Shown piece by piece: positions 12,253 through 24,688 of a stretch of DNA of 64,000 bases. Made by a program: the position numbers and the translations under genes. Numbering within the stretch: position 1 is the first letter of the stretch; each line of letters begins with the position of its first letter. The stretch comes from Russula earlei. Lineage: Eukaryota > Basidiomycota > Agaricomycetes > Russulales > Russulaceae. The notes beneath the pieces were generated by a model. It was not told the origin of the DNA and ran no database searches. It saw only the letters and a program-made list of their open reading frames with translations. Location: assembly GCA_025769875.1 (NCBI GenBank), contig JAGFNK010000080.1, forward strand, positions 1 through 64,000, given 5' to 3'.

Positions 12253-14069
12253 TCACTGGGCTTTTGTAAAAATATCCGCCATCATCGTGTGGAACGCATT
12301 GCCACAATGCTCCTGGATATGGTTGAATGTGCCAATATGGCCACAATAGACATCAAGGTATGCATTGGCTGAAAAGTCTGTGGCCTGGTGGACACCGGTA
12401 TGCCACTCATGCAGGGAAGCATAGAGCTACATATATAGTTAGAACAAATTTTGAAGACAAGACTAAACTAGACTTACCGCCATTGCTACCAATGCGACCA
12501 TTGGTATTGGCACTTCACGCGTCGTCACCCCAAGGGTGTCTTGATGTGTCGGAAAGCGGTGTCCAAATTTACTCACAAACGAGTTAACACCTCCAGCAAA
12601 ATACAAATCATGAATCACATTGATTATCCATGTATTCTGATAGGGACGCGAGCGCATTATGAGACCAAAGTTTGACGAAACCTAACCACACATTAGATGG
12701 TATCAAATAAGAATAAGTCCACTTACACTTTTGCTGGTTGGAAACGTATAGTTGTAATCTGTTAACTGCTTCTCAACAAAGGCAATGATTGATGCCTTTG
12801 ATGGGATGGCCAACAACTCAGCCGAGATGATGGTAGTGTAGCGTTCTTTGGCTTCACGTCGGAAAAGGGGGATGCGACCACGTGGCTGTTGATTCTGTCA
12901 GTAATGCCATCTCTCTGGTTGAGGAACTTACCACAGGGATAATTTTAGTCATGTATTTGTGATCGGACTGGAGGCGCTGATGGATGAATGAGGAACCAGG
13001 ACGGGAAGAAGCAGCTGATAAAAGAGCAGCCTTTATCACTGCAAGAACAGTAGGGGCATCAGGGAATGCATGATCAATGAGCAAACTGGCTTGAACACTA
13101 TCCACTGCATCTTGAAGGACGAGGCGAATTAGTGGGCATTGCTTAGACAGTGTTACCTTGTTTGAATCTGGAGTAAGTATGAGATCAGTGTCAGAGGGCC
13201 AGCGAAATTCAGAAGCCAAAGCAGTAGCGCTGCTTTGACAATCTCGAGAAGATGGAACGTCATCAGTTGTCCAAGTTTGGCTGCCAGGCAGTGCACCATC
13301 TAAGGCAGAAGGCCCAGGAGGAGCAACTGAAGCTGACCATGACGGTCTCTACATGAACAGCTTTGAGTTTTAGAAGAGATAAAATGATGTCGCAGACATA
13401 CCTCAATTACCATCGCCTCAGAACGTTTTGTGGACAGTTGCTGGGTGGACTCCAGGTCCTCAAGCCAGTCAGTCTCTGACTCTGGGTTGCTATTGTCACC
13501 AGTGGTTTCAGTTTTGACAGGTTCGGTTACAAGACGACGGGCATGTGCACCACCACTATCACCATAGAAAGCAGACACTGGGGAGAGAAAAAACAAAAAA
13601 CGAACCATCAGTGGTTTGTTTGTTTGGTGACAAACCTTATTTGTCAGCATATGCACGCACTTCGCTCCAACCTCCTTGGCATGGGCATGGCAATGCCCCT
13701 GCAATCATCATTCCCTCCTTGATATCCAAGACCTTTGTGTCCAAGTCAACACATGCAACATCTATGATACCATGTGACACACTGGACTTCTGCGGCACAC
13801 TGGACTTTCGTGCCTTCTTCGCAAGTGGGGTATAGGTTGGCTGCACAGCCAAATTGGCAGAGCTGGGGTGATCAGCATCATCAGAGGATAAGGTGCGTTT
13901 ATTCCCTACTTTTGATATTAGATATGCTGACATGAATAAAATTTGAAGTACCTTTTAGATACGTTTCATGATCAATGTTGCTCTGTATCATAGCATCTTC
14001 GTTCCTAGATGCCGTGTTCCCCTTGTTAGAAGATCGTCTGGCCACATTGCAATGAGTGTGAGGAGCCAT
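12253..14069 (-). CDS. DUF6532-like accessory protein of the Plavaka element
   Basis: A multi-exon gene divergent from the transposase, starting MAPHTHCNVARR at 14069 and ending near 12253. The N-terminal exons are polar and disordered; the second (about 13640-13910) contains a DVACVDLDTKVLDIKEGMMI segment. The conserved C-terminal block reads LIRLVLQDAVDSVQASLLID, then HQRLQSDHKYMTKIIPV, then PYQNTWIINVIHDLYFAGG, REVPIPMVALVAMAV and ANAYLDVYCGHIGTFNHIQE. From memory this matches the DUF6532 family of Agaricomycetes, whose function is unknown. Exon joins at GT-AG sites appear possible throughout, so it may be intact. Being inside the TIRs it moves with the element; a role in transposition or DNA binding is only inference. 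Confidence 0.7.
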
Positions 14070-14194
14070 GGATGAAGCAAGATGAAAATAAGAGAGTGGA
14101 GGTAAGAATGCTGGAAATGACAGGAAGGGTGATGGGGGTTCGATGACCAAGGTGAGTTTCATTTTATGTTAAAAGCACATGGCATATTCTGACA

Positions 14195-17100
14195 GTGACT
14201 TCCCATTTTTCCTCTTCTCAACTAGTTGAGCATTCTGTCATGAAAGCCACACAGATTCACTGTCCAGGCTGCAAGCGCAACTTTACCCATCGCGGCTACT
14301 CTCAACACGTTGCAAAGACTAGGAGTGTGCGCTGCTGTATAGTGCATAACACCACACCAGCCCATTTGGAGTCTCAGTCCATTCATCGCTCAGCATCATC
14401 ACTAGCATCATTCCCAACTCCCACACCCCATATTGTTTCCAATATCACCTCTTGTGGTGAACGTGACCCTGCTGCAGATGACAGGCCTTTGGCCAATTAC
14501 CCCATTTTGGGAGTCATGCAATCGGATGGTGAGTATCCACTACAACGCTTATGGCTAACGCTGACCATTGACATCGTAGACTATGATGATGATCAAATCC
14601 ACAATATGTGCTTACCCGGGCAGGAAACTGCCATCAAACCGCCATTACCTGCAGATCCGGGGTATCCTGATCACCCACCTGCGTGGACTGAGGCAGGCGA
14701 ATCAGAGGCCGTGCTAATGGACCGATTTCCATTTGGTCACCCTGGCGCTCCGATTTCTGGACTGTATGACATCCATGCAGCAAATGGGTCTAGTGGTGCA
14801 GCACCCAGAGACACCATATGGGCTCCATTCTCCTCCGAAATTGACTGGGAAATCGCACATTGGGCAAAGATGCGTGGCCCAACGTCATCAGCGGTCACAG
14901 ATCTACTTGCAATCCCTGAGGTACGTGTACCCCTATGTTCACACATTATAGCACTGAGGGATAGAGAAAGGTCATTGAGAAGCTTGAGCTTTCCTACAAA
15001 ACGACAAGGGAATTGAACAATATCATCAACAAGAAATTGCCTGGGCAACTGCCATTCAATTGCAAGGAACTGGTTATTGGGCATGAACATCTTCGCTTCT
15101 TTTTCCGTGACACCTTACAATGTATCTGGGCTCTCTATGGCGACCCCAATTTCATGAAGGACCTTGTGTTTGCGCCCGTGCGACTTTATACCTCCCCTGA
15201 GCGAACATCCCGCATCCTCAATGAGATGTATACTGGTGATTGGTGGTGGACAGTCCAGGTGCGTAACACCAACTTTCAGTTTTTATTATACACTTACGAT
15301 GGAGCCAGATGTCCCTCAAATCCCATCGCCCGGGTGCAACTATCATTCCCATCATCATCTCGTCTGACAAAACACAACTTACTGTCTTCCGCGGGAAGAC
15401 GGCATACCCCATATATCTCACAATTGGAAATATCCCGAAAGACATTCGTCGAAAGCTGTCGCGCCACGCACAAGTACTAATTGGTTATATTCCAACAACA
15501 AACCTAGAAGGCATGACAAACAAGGCAGCTCAACGCCACGCCTTGGCAAATATATTCCATACATGTATGGAAACTGTTTTGGCCCCGATCAGTTCCTGTG
15601 GAGAAACGGGTATTGCTATGATGACTGCGGACGGAATATGGCATCACTGCCATCCGATATTCGCAGTATTCATCGGTGATTACCCTGAACAGTCTCTTGT
15701 CACCTGTACATACAGCAGTTGCTGCCCCAAGTGTCTGGTTCCTTGTGATCGACTAGGTGTCTTTGAAGAGTTCCCGCCCCGTCTCTCTAGTGACATGAAG
15801 CACCTCTATCGCCTAGCAGATGGGGACGTAGGCACGTTCCACAGAGCCTGTCGAGAAGCTGGCCTCAAGCCCATTTTTCACCCTTTCTGGGAATCTCTCC
15901 CATTCGCTGACGTCTTCCTGTCGATCACCCCTGATATCCTTCATCAACTACTTCAGGGTGTTATGAAGCATCTTATCACGTGGCTAACGAGCCCAACTGT
16001 CTTTGGATCGGCACCAATCAACCGATGCTGCCGCCTGTTACCCCCAAATCACAGCATTATGCTCTTTACCAAAGACATAACATCACTGTCTTATGTTTCA
16101 GGACAGGAACACAAAGATATCTGTCATGTTCTCCTTGGGGTCGTTTTCGATATCCCTCTTCTCAGTGGCCATGCATCAATGCGCGTCATCAAAGTAGTGC
16201 GCGCACTGCTTGACTTTTTGTACTTGGCACAGTACCCAAGCCATACGAGTGGTACTCTTACCCGCCTTCAGGACGCGCTCAAACACTTCCACAAGAATAA
16301 GGCAGTCTTTGTCGACCTCGGTACATGGGACAACTTTAACATCCCAAAAATCCACAGTCTCCTTCACTATTGGTCCTCGATCATGTATTTTGGCACAACT
16401 GACAACTATAATACAGAACAAACCGAGCGTCTTCACATAGATTTCGCAAAGGATGCATACTGTGCCACAAACCACAAGGATGAGTACTCACAGATGACCA
16501 CATGGTTGGAGCATTGCGAGAAAGTCCAACAGCACATGGCATTCATTAAGCGGCAGCAGCAGGGTGAGCAGTGTGACACTGACATCAGGACATCAATTGG
16601 TCCCTTGCAGACATGTCTCGGCATTCTCAAGATGGCACATAACCCCACAATGAAGTTGGTATCATTCGATGATCTTGCTAAGATGTACGGCGCAATCGAC
16701 TTTCAAGATGCCCTGGCTGATTTCATTGCTCGGGTTAACGACCCTGATGCCTCAACAGCAACATTGCGCACATGGGCAGCAAACACACTAATCCCATTCC
16801 GTGGTGTCCCAGTCTTTCATCGGATCAAGTTCGTGGCTAGCGATAATGATACTGACCAAATGGAGTCAATTGACTCAGTGCATGTGGAGCCACAACAATC
16901 TGATTCACATGGGCGTATCCTACCAGCAAGATTTGATACTGTTCTTGTTTGTGATGGCACACATAGTAAGCAATTCTTATGAATGTATAACCTAAGCTGA
17001 CTGTTACCCAAGAGGATCAAGTTGCGCAAGTACGTGTAGCTTTCCAGATACCAAGTAAAGCTATCCGCGACATCTTCCCATCCCTGGACATCACACCTCC

Positions 17101-17371
17101 AACTCACCTCGCGTATGTTGAATGGTTCTCACAGCTTCCAGTCACACCAGATCATGTCCATCGTATGTATAGGGTATCTAGATTGATTCAAAATGGGCAG
17201 CGATCTGCAGGCATTATCCCGGTGAACACTATCATATGTAGTGTCCACTTGTTCCCACGATTTGGTCCAGACGCTCCTCCGTCTTTGACTCCCTTTACCA
17301 TTCTGGAGCATTGCCACACATTCTATATCAATCCTTTTGCTAATAGGCTTAGCTACGTGCAATTTGCATAG
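14195..17371 (+). CDS. Plavaka-type transposase
   Basis: Multi-exon transposase. The N-terminus has a C2H2-like finger (CPGCKRNFTHRGYSQHVAKT, near 14255). The family block EIDWEIAHWAKMRGPTSSAV follows, after a GT-AG intron at about 14528-14578. The core ORF (15309-16982) includes the ATIIPIIISSDKTQLTVFRG, GDYPEQSLVTCTY, ITPDILHQLLQGVMKHLITW and YNTEQTERLHIDFAKDAYCA blocks typical of the family. After a further intron (about 16966-17017) the C-terminus runs through HLAYVEWFSQLP and SVHLFPRFGP to a stop at 17371. Plavaka elements are CACTA-superfamily cut-and-paste transposons of basidiomycetes. No nonsense or frameshift was found when exons are joined, so it may be active. The ATG choice (14195 or 14237) is uncertain. 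Confidence 0.88.
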
Positions 17372-18665
17372 TAATGACAGTTATTGCGAGACTATTGAAA
17401 GTTATTTATGTATTGCTAGTTCCAACACGGTATTATTGCACGTTAGTGTGCACTATTGCACTTAGTGTTGGTTACTCACTACTGATAGTTCAATTTTGTT
17501 ACCAAAGAAGTACATCCACCTGACCCCCCAGATTGATCAGGCATTACTCACCAGGCTTCTGACAGTTATTGATGTTATTGACACTTATCTGCCCCAACCC
17601 CCAATTGATCGGCTGTCTACTGACACTTATTTGGCACTTATTACTCCTTATCGCGCATTATCTTTGACTAACTTCACATTACTCTCGCTAGCGCGGGAGG
17701 TTTTTCCTGATGGGACCCTACCACTGATGTGGTATCTGCTGGCCCAGCAAGCGCGACACTGCCACGCGCCCCGCCGGCGACTACCCATCGCCGTTCTCGC
17801 AGCGTCAGTCACCGCCAAGGCGTGCCACGCGGCTTGGTGAGCATGTTTGGAGGTGGAGGTGGGGGACCCGGTGGCGTGAGTGAGCATGGACAGCTCAGAG
17901 TCAACGTTCATTCCTCTGTAAATGGACACGATCGACCCTGGACTGCTGGTCCCGAACTCACCACATTCTCTGAACACATGGAGGACGAGCAAGCGGCCGC
18001 CGCGACGGACGCTCCAGACCCGCCACCGGAAGTCGCGCTGTCCCCTGCAAGACCCCCGTCATCCGCAGGCGCCACATTCGTCCGTAAGTTCGGCAACCTT
18101 CTGGTGGGTGGAAGCATTCGTGGTGCGGGGGACCGCGCTGGCAAGCGGACCAGCATCTTGAGTGGATTTGGTTCCCCGCGCCCATCCCGCAGACCTGGAT
18201 CACGCAGTCTCAGAAGGGGAGAAGAAGGTTGCAGCGTCGCCACCGAACGAGAAAACGGAACCGTCGACGTCGACACCTACTTCCCCTACTGCGGGCAACG
18301 ACACCGCCCCAGCGGCCGCTGAGGAGGATGGCGATGTGGAGATGCACGTCACCGCGACGGGCGGCATCGCACACAGCCAGACGCAGCCTCTACACCGACG
18401 CGCAGCGACAATCCTCGACCCACAGGGCCACGCGAAGCGACATGAACGCAGAAGCAGTGCCGGAGGTGCATTGTTGTCGAGTGTCGGTGGCACGATCGGG
18501 CGTCACCGGCGGCCGTCGAGAGGAGGATGTTTCGGGGCGCCGGTCAGGGCCAACTCGTGTGAACGGTGCCGGGACTGCGTTCGAGTTAACGGACGGGGAA
18601 GATGAGCCAAGTCCCATCGCGGCTGACAAGGACTTCAAGCCTGTGTTCCTGAAAGGCCTGTTTAG

Positions 18666-18737
18666 GTACGTGTAATTGCCCAACCTTGTCGTGTCGTCTT
18701 GCAGGCCATAATTATGCGCGTGTCGTTGTCATTATAG
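18666..18737 (+). other. Intron present only in copy 1 of the kinase gene
   Basis: A 72-nt GT(ACGT)...(TATAG)-bounded stretch that cleanly interrupts KGLF-S-VATT. In copy 2 the flanking exon bases are directly joined at 59004/59005 with no scar. Removing it restores the same reading frame as copy 2. Confidence 0.85.
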
Positions 18738-19627
18738 TGTCGCTACGACGTCCACCAAGCCGCCAGCGGTGCTCAAAACGGATATTTGACGCGTGCTGGA
18801 CCGTATGCTGCAGTACAGAGAAACCAAGACCGGGTTCGACTGCATACACCTTCCCTCGATTGACATCTCGTCGCTGCAGGACCCGCACGGGACGTCGACG
18901 CCAACGCCGAGAAAGCATCGCAAGCAGAGCTTGACAGGTTCTGGCGACTCTGGAGGCACGACGAGACCCATCGTTCGTTCGTAAGGCGTCGAAGCTCTCC
19001 TTCGGCATGAGCCGCAAAGATAAAGACCGCGGTGAGGGAAGCATGAATGGCAGCCCGCACAAAGAGTGAGAGAAGGACAAGAACAAGGAATTGCCTGGCC
19101 GTCCATCCGTCGGTGGCGTTGGCGGCAACGGCGGGCCCATGTTCGGCGTGACGCCGAGCAGCGGCTCGTCTTCTTTCTTCAATGTCTCATCCAACACGCC
19201 GACCGTTCACGCGGACGATAATGTCTCGGCCACGTTGAACGCAGAGTAATCGCCACGCCGCTCTCATTCGCCAGCGAGGGGCAAGAACCTGCCACCGATT
19301 CCGCGCGATTTTGGTGCGACGGCGACACAACCGCAGGAGCAACAGCAACAGCAGCTGCACCGACTCCTGGTGAGCCCCCCTCGAGCTGGGGAAGTCATCG
19401 ACCGCGAGGTATGGGCCAGAACACCGTCTCCGTCAGGTTTGAGGTCAACATCGTCAAGGCTAGAATTCCCCCACCCCTCCGGTTTTCGAGTTCGTGTTGA
19501 TCTGATTATTCTCTTTCTCTAGGTCCCGTGGTTGCCATTACACGGCATCCAATTCCGCCGCGCGAGCGGAGATGGATGGCAGTACCAAATGCTCGCGAGG
19601 CGAGTTCTGACGGAGCTGAAGCTCTGA

Positions 19628-20690
19628 CATCGAAACGCCCACAAGGATTTCCTACTCAACCCTGGTTCTTCCTAAAACTCGCGCTCGATCTCGTCACGCC
19701 ACGCCCCCTTCTGCCCTGCAGTATCCTTCACACCCCACGAAAATGAACTGACCTGATACTCTGCGTCTCGTACGCACAAAATCTGGCGCTCTCCCTTTGT
19801 TTTATATGCTTGTTCCCGCGGCCTTCCAATCCCTCCGCCCCTTCCCCACCTGCATTTTTGCCTCATAGCGTCCTCACGCCCCTGATAATTGACATAGACG
19901 GCCATTCCCTCCGAAACCCGCTGCCGCAGGCTGTGTGTCACGGCCATGCTGTCCTCCATCGTATCTATATTCCTAGCCTCTCTGGAGAGGGCTTTGTATG
20001 ATTGCTTCCTACTATGATCAGGTCTTTTTTTTTTGGAGGGGTTCCTTTGCTGTCCTCTCGCGTGTCGTACTTCACCACGTCAACTTTGACTTGACATCAT
20101 GTTGGCGTGTGGGGCTGGCGATGTCCCGATCCATGTCAGATAAATTCGTAACGGTCACCTCCCGAGTTCGACGACAGATTGGGTGTTGTGTTGGGCTTTC
20201 TTTCGATGAGCTACGTCTGCGCCCGTTGGATTTGTGTAATGTGCTGCTACGTTACATATACAAATGACATCTTTCTAACACTTGGGCGGAGGCTCGAAGG
20301 ATGTCTGGCAGTCACAATGAAACAACTGGATGTTCGAAAAGATGACGTGAACCAGTCATCACACGCGTCCTCTGAACGACACACCAACTCAACCACAGTA
20401 TCATTTTTGTTTCAACACTTCCTCGTGAATCCATGTCGTCGTCGTGATTGCTTGCGACCGATATGTATGCGCGGCAGGGCGAAGGGGAAGCGATGAAGCA
20501 ACAAGGCGAGCGGCGCGAGCCGAGCCAACGAGAGAGTTCTCAAAATGGAAAGTCGATCCAAAAGTAGAATTGCCCAAATGGGGCGGCTCCAACCGGCTCA
20601 AACCCAAGCGATGGTTTGGCTGCTGACCAAGCCGTTGCTAAGCCGAGCCGAGACGGGCCGGACCGAGCCGTACCGCAATGCCGGGCTACA
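19628..20690. other. 3' flank of kinase copy 1, no gene seen
   Basis: Matches 59907-60940 with small indels and marks the end of the duplicated block near 20690. It holds CT-rich 3'-UTR-like sequence and scattered short ORFs that differ between the copies, so none is supported. Confidence 0.6.
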
Positions 20691-20704
20691 GTCCTCCATT
20701 CGCC

Positions 20705-23700
20705 CACCCTCGTAGAATCAGACGTTGATCCATATCCAGACGATGCTGTTCCCATCGGGCTCCTTGCAAAGCTTGATATCAGTACATAGAGGGATTCCAC
20801 AAGTACTGAAGACCTGTAAGGAAAATGGCATGGTGGACGATGTCAAAGTGAGTGGTGCGAGAATATTCTTGTCTTCATAGAACATTTTCTGGATTGATGT
20901 GTTGCTTCTTTTTTTTTCGTACCGTTGATAGGGTGTCGCCAACAAGTCGTATTTTATGCCGGGCCCGTCTCTGGATCTCGGTCTGCGCAAGTCATTAATC
21001 GACGAGAGGAGTCCACCGGACATATTGGTACATAGACTGGTGACGCCTGATGACATGGAGAAATGTGAGTCCTTTGTTGTATTCACGCCGACCTTGCATT
21101 GGCCAGCTTCTATACGCGTATTAATATTCGTGTGTAGGAACCCTCATTAATACCTGGAACTGCAGCTGTTCATCTCACTGCATGAGCCCAAATTACACAC
21201 ACCCAGTGTCCATTCTTGTTCACTGTTGGTTCATCACAATCCCCCCCCCTCCAGCAACGTTCATGTGTTCACCTGCTATATTCCTCATATAGTCTGCGCA
21301 AATTCATCATGCTTCTCGGGAAAGCGCAAAGTGTACCCGATCGCCATGCACTTGGCCAAGACGGCAGTGGCCAATGCACTGATTGATGGATGGAAATCTG
21401 TTGAGCTGTGCCAAGCATATATTCCCTTGAGCATCTATGCTGTGCCCGCCCGCCGGTGGGAAGAAGATCGTAGTTGGTTGGATGGACACCGGTCTCGCCA
21501 TTCGGTGTGTGGATCTTCCACGTATCATGGTCCAAACTGACTTGAACTCTGTGGCGCTAGAATTGTGACAGATCTGAATCTACATATCCTTCCTCCGAAG
21601 AAGCCGACTACTGAGCAACGGGAGCTGGAGATGTTGAAATGCACCCGGATGGTTAATCTGCTTTAACATCGACAAGTCAACCGCTACACAGTTTGGCAAG
21701 CCGTCGACGTTGAAAAAGGACTTGTGCGTTTTTTCTTCTCGTCGACTTTCTCCCTCCCTAGCTCGCTAATGATCGGTATCTCGCATCGTGCGTAAATCTC
21801 TCGGATGGTACAAGTCCTCTCCGAACAACCACCCTGTGCGTTGCATTATCCGCTCCTTCCTCTGCTGGCATTTGTAAACTCGGCTGATTTGTCTGCGCTT
21901 ATCAGTATAACATGCACATAATCACTTACACGTCGCTGTTCCGGATTGTCAACAAATTCCACCAAGAAGCTTCCTCGGATCCCACTGTACCCAATAGCTT
22001 GAATCGCTCAATCGACGCTGGAACATAATCGGCTATTGACCAACTGTCGTCGGGAGTGGGCAGAGCCCTTCGAGCGGACCACTCCCGTACATGGCACCCG
22101 TCGTTTCGGCTATCTCGGACTCGTCTGACGTCGCCCTCGATCTTCTTACGTTACAGACACCGCCTGCGAGTTCCGCATCAAACTTCTTCCATTGTATCTC
22201 TCTCTGGCGTTTGATTTGCCAGATTCGCCGGCTCACCTGTGTTTCTTCACATTACAGCTACATCAATTACGCGAGGCTCGTCATGTTCTCTTTCGGGTTC
22301 CAAAGTGCGTTCCAAAGGGGCCTTGAAGCCGATGACGAGGTCTTCACAAGGGTGAGAGATTTCACACCATCGTGCATTGTCGGCCAAAATTGATATGACA
22401 CCGGTATTCTTCAAGAGGCTGGAGAGCGCCAAGACCGTCGTCATGGTTCTCGTCGATTCCTTCGTCCCAACAGGTTACATACGTTTTGCACCACATGGTG
22501 CCTGAAACTCTGGGCCACTTTGCTCTGAGCAAGACTAACGTTGAGATAGGTTATTTCGTATTTGCCGCGTTCGCCTCGGCGTTCATACTCAAGGTACCCC
22601 GTCCCGCCTTCTATCGCCCCGTGGTCCTGGTCGGAGTTTCTGACTTGCGTCTGCTGTAGCTTCTACACCCAGAACGCTCAAGGTTTATCACTCAAGGGCT
22701 TGAAACAGAGGTCTACCCAGTGATCAAACGCCTCATTGCCACGATCGGGTCTCCCCAAATTGCAATTGATGAGTGCCACACTCCAAAGTTGTACTCGCGC
22801 TTCCTGGAAAGCTTACTGGCGAAACATAAACGCGACGGCACGGCCCAAGGATGTATGCTTCAACAGGGACCACCACCACGGCAGATGCAGACCGGTTCAA
22901 GTACGCCAAGGTACCAGCAACCACCACAATCACCACAACCGCAACCACCCCCGCAACAGCAACAATGACAGCAGCAGCAACCCCCCCCCGCCGCAGAACA
23001 CAACCCCGTCATCACTATTGCACAGTGTTAGTGGCAACACGGGCGCCCCAGATTTGCATCAGTCCGTGCCACAGAATAGTCACGTTTGGTGTCGCAGGCC
23101 AACCTGGTGAACTGATGGACTTCACGTGACACGATCACCATGCCTGGGAACGATGACTTGCTCGCGGGGCTCCTTGAACCGCGACCACCACCAGGTCCGG
23201 ATTTTCCCACGGCAAAGCCGGGGCAAGGATAGGCAGTGAGGATGACAGTGAGCTCTGCAAGGCCAGAGCCACCCGTCCGAGCCTTCGTAAAACTACGACC
23301 CCCTCACCAACTAAACCACCATCCACCAGGCCAACTGGCCAAACCAATACATAACACAATCACTATGTACATAGCTAGCATGCAATCTGCAATAGAGAAA
23401 CCCTCCCACATAAGCACACAACCCACTCCATACAAAAACCAACTCCCCAACAATGAACAGACTACACTGACACCGACACTCGCTGTGAACACCCTACCCA
23501 ACCCACCTCTCCCCTCCTCCCAACCGCCAACTGCCACCACCAGCTCCATGCCACTACAACCACGTGGTAACCACACGTGTCCCCACCCATATGACCATTA
23601 TGCCTTTCATCAGCGGAACGAAAAGTCCTTTGACAAGGCCGAACCCACACCATACGTGAAATGAACACCAGGTGGGAGAAGTCCATAAACAAACGACTAA

Positions 23701-24268
23701 CAAATGACAAAATAACTGCATTACCAATAACTCGAGACAAAAACTTCAGAAAACTAGTCGAAAACACCTGGGAAGGGGTCCTACTAAAACAAATGGATCT
23801 CCCCCCTGACTGGCTCCAAAATCGTGAGGTTTTAGTGGGTAGGAGGCTAACCTAGGTACCTGAGTCCCACACTGGCCTACCAGACCGTGCGTAAATGCAT
23901 TTCCCCTCACACCCGGTCCCTGCACCGGCTTCAGCGCGTTAGATAGGGCTGATCCTTTTTCTCCCACTATCTAACACTTATTCACTGTAATTAATTGCTA
24001 ATTACGAGAATAAAACGCTCTCCAAAAAAAAATGACTTGCTCGCGACTATGCAAGCAATCCAAAACCCGACCTGGTGGCAGAATATGATGATGCCAGGGT
24101 CAACAGACGCTTTTCTTTACATCCTCTTGACCAGACTTGGGTTGACATCTAACACTCGCAGGTTCTTTTGGCCGGCAGAAGAGGTGATTCAAGATCACAC
24201 ATACACGTTCGGAAATGGCATGAATACCTATCAGAACTCGCAACAACCTGCCGAAGGACTTCGCGGCT
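20705..24268 (+). pseudogene. Fungal-specific transcription factor pseudogene (MHR domain)
   Basis: Decayed gene for a Zn2Cys6-family regulator. Only the middle homology region and C-terminus remain; the DNA-binding cluster is absent. Pieces in order: VANKSYFMPGPSLDLGLR (20940), YPIAMHLAKTAVANALIDGW, then AYIPLSIYAVPARRWEEDRS (21335-21480), TDLNLHI (21570), YARLVMFSFGFQSAFQRGLE (22265), FVFAAFASAFILK (22560), LLHPERSRFI and HTPKLYSRFLESLLAKHKRD (22660-22840), DLLATMQAIQNPTWWQNMMM (24035-24090) and FFWPAEE (24160). Introns are still recognisable (about 22594-22658 and 24094-24161), so it is not a retrocopy. Several frameshifts and stops (around 21480, 21660 and 22390) and a LINE insertion at 23167 break it. 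It abuts the end of the duplicated block, so its 5' part was lost at that junction. Confidence 0.8.
23167..24031 (+). mobile_element. 5'-truncated LINE (non-LTR retrotransposon)
   Basis: An 865-bp insert ending in a short poly-A run. A perfect 14-bp direct repeat ATGACTTGCTCGCG flanks it (23153-23166 and 24032-24045). This is a typical target-primed reverse transcription footprint. It carries a C-terminal ORF tail (about 23661-23855, ending near LPPDWLQNREVLVG) that resembles the C-terminus of basidiomycete LINE ORF2 proteins; that match is from memory. Upstream is a Pro/Thr-rich reading frame. Removing it and one repeat rejoins the transcription-factor reading frame (NDDLLATMQAIQ). Confidence 0.85.
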
Positions 24269-24606
24269 AAGCTCACCCGACCCAGTCACACACGGTGGGT
24301 CTTCCCATGGATCCTTCGAGAACACGCCATCTGATGGTAGAACCAGGACCTCTGGGCTCACGCATCAGCCAGATATTTTATCATATCTTTGCAACAATCT
24401 GGCTCATGAAATGATTGTTCCATCCACGCCTTCTACATCGCCCATCTTGTATCACTCTGCCCTTGTCCCTCCTCTGTCTCACCTAGGCCATCGTGCTGCT
24501 TGCTGTGGTATCTGCTTTGTTACTTTGCATTGGGCCCTTCGGCCTTTTGAACAATTACTATGGTCCTGGAAGTTGTTTTTTTTTTGTCTGCCCCAGGGGT
24601 AGAGAG
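24269..24606. other. Spacer between pseudogene and TE nest
   Basis: Short ORFs only. A T-run (24570-24588) and hydrophobic reading frames are present, but no family is recognised. Confidence 0.4.
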
Positions 24607-24688
24607 CCCTTTACTCTTGTGGTATTTGTTTCTCGTCTCAGCATCGGCTATCTGTGTTGTAATCGTAGTTTATTGCTTTTTGTACGTA
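24607..24688 (+). repeat. 82-bp copy of the NLR leader sequence
   Basis: CCCTTTACTCTTGTGGTATT through CTTTTTGTACGTA matches 2612-2693 with few changes. The match breaks exactly where the Helitron-type 3' end begins, which makes it the left remnant of the interrupted leader of NLR copy 2. Confidence 0.7.

Larger units (their letters stand above)
11732..17712 (+). mobile_element. Complete Plavaka (CACTA-like) DNA transposon, 5,981 bp
   Basis: Ends in 28-bp TIRs starting CATCAGGAAAAACCTCCCGC, with one mismatch. The flanks are a 2-bp duplication GG (11730-11731 and 17713-17714). The uninterrupted sequence in copy 2 (GGGCCGGACCCTACC near 57978) proves the borders. It carries two divergent genes: a minus-strand DUF6532-like gene (12253-14069) and the plus-strand transposase (14195-17371). 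Intergenic AT-rich subterminal sequence (11760-12250 and 17372-17700) with repeated GATAATAAGTG/ACTTATTATC-like and GACACTTAT motifs may bind transposase. The insertion split an exon of the Kin1 pseudogene. Confidence 0.93.
9565..19627 (+). pseudogene. Kin1/PAR-1-type Ser/Thr kinase pseudogene, copy 1
   Basis: Remains of a fungal Kin1/MARK-like kinase that would act at the cell cortex in polarity and secretion. Visible: catalytic-loop VHR with an intron at 9788-9850; [11 protein letters not shown] (about 9880); LRASLHDLLNHPWM and RADELDRQVIHSMAGFEFG (10820-10990); FSGFDFYRRKLFSPSTSPP, then YYLAREKMERD (11170-11360); a long linker; and a KA1 tail VPWLPLHGIQFRRASGDGW to the stop at 19627. Lesions: a 17-bp deletion removing the LKFEN catalytic segment, a frameshift before [10 protein letters not shown] (shared with copy 2), a 73-bp deletion near 18520, an 11-bp deletion near 19409, plus MITE and Plavaka insertions. 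Compared with copy 2 it keeps an extra intron (18666-18737). Confidence 0.85.

Noticed and set aside
15013..15480. Separate 155-aa gene within Plavaka
   Set aside because: It is the transposase exon read through its intron.
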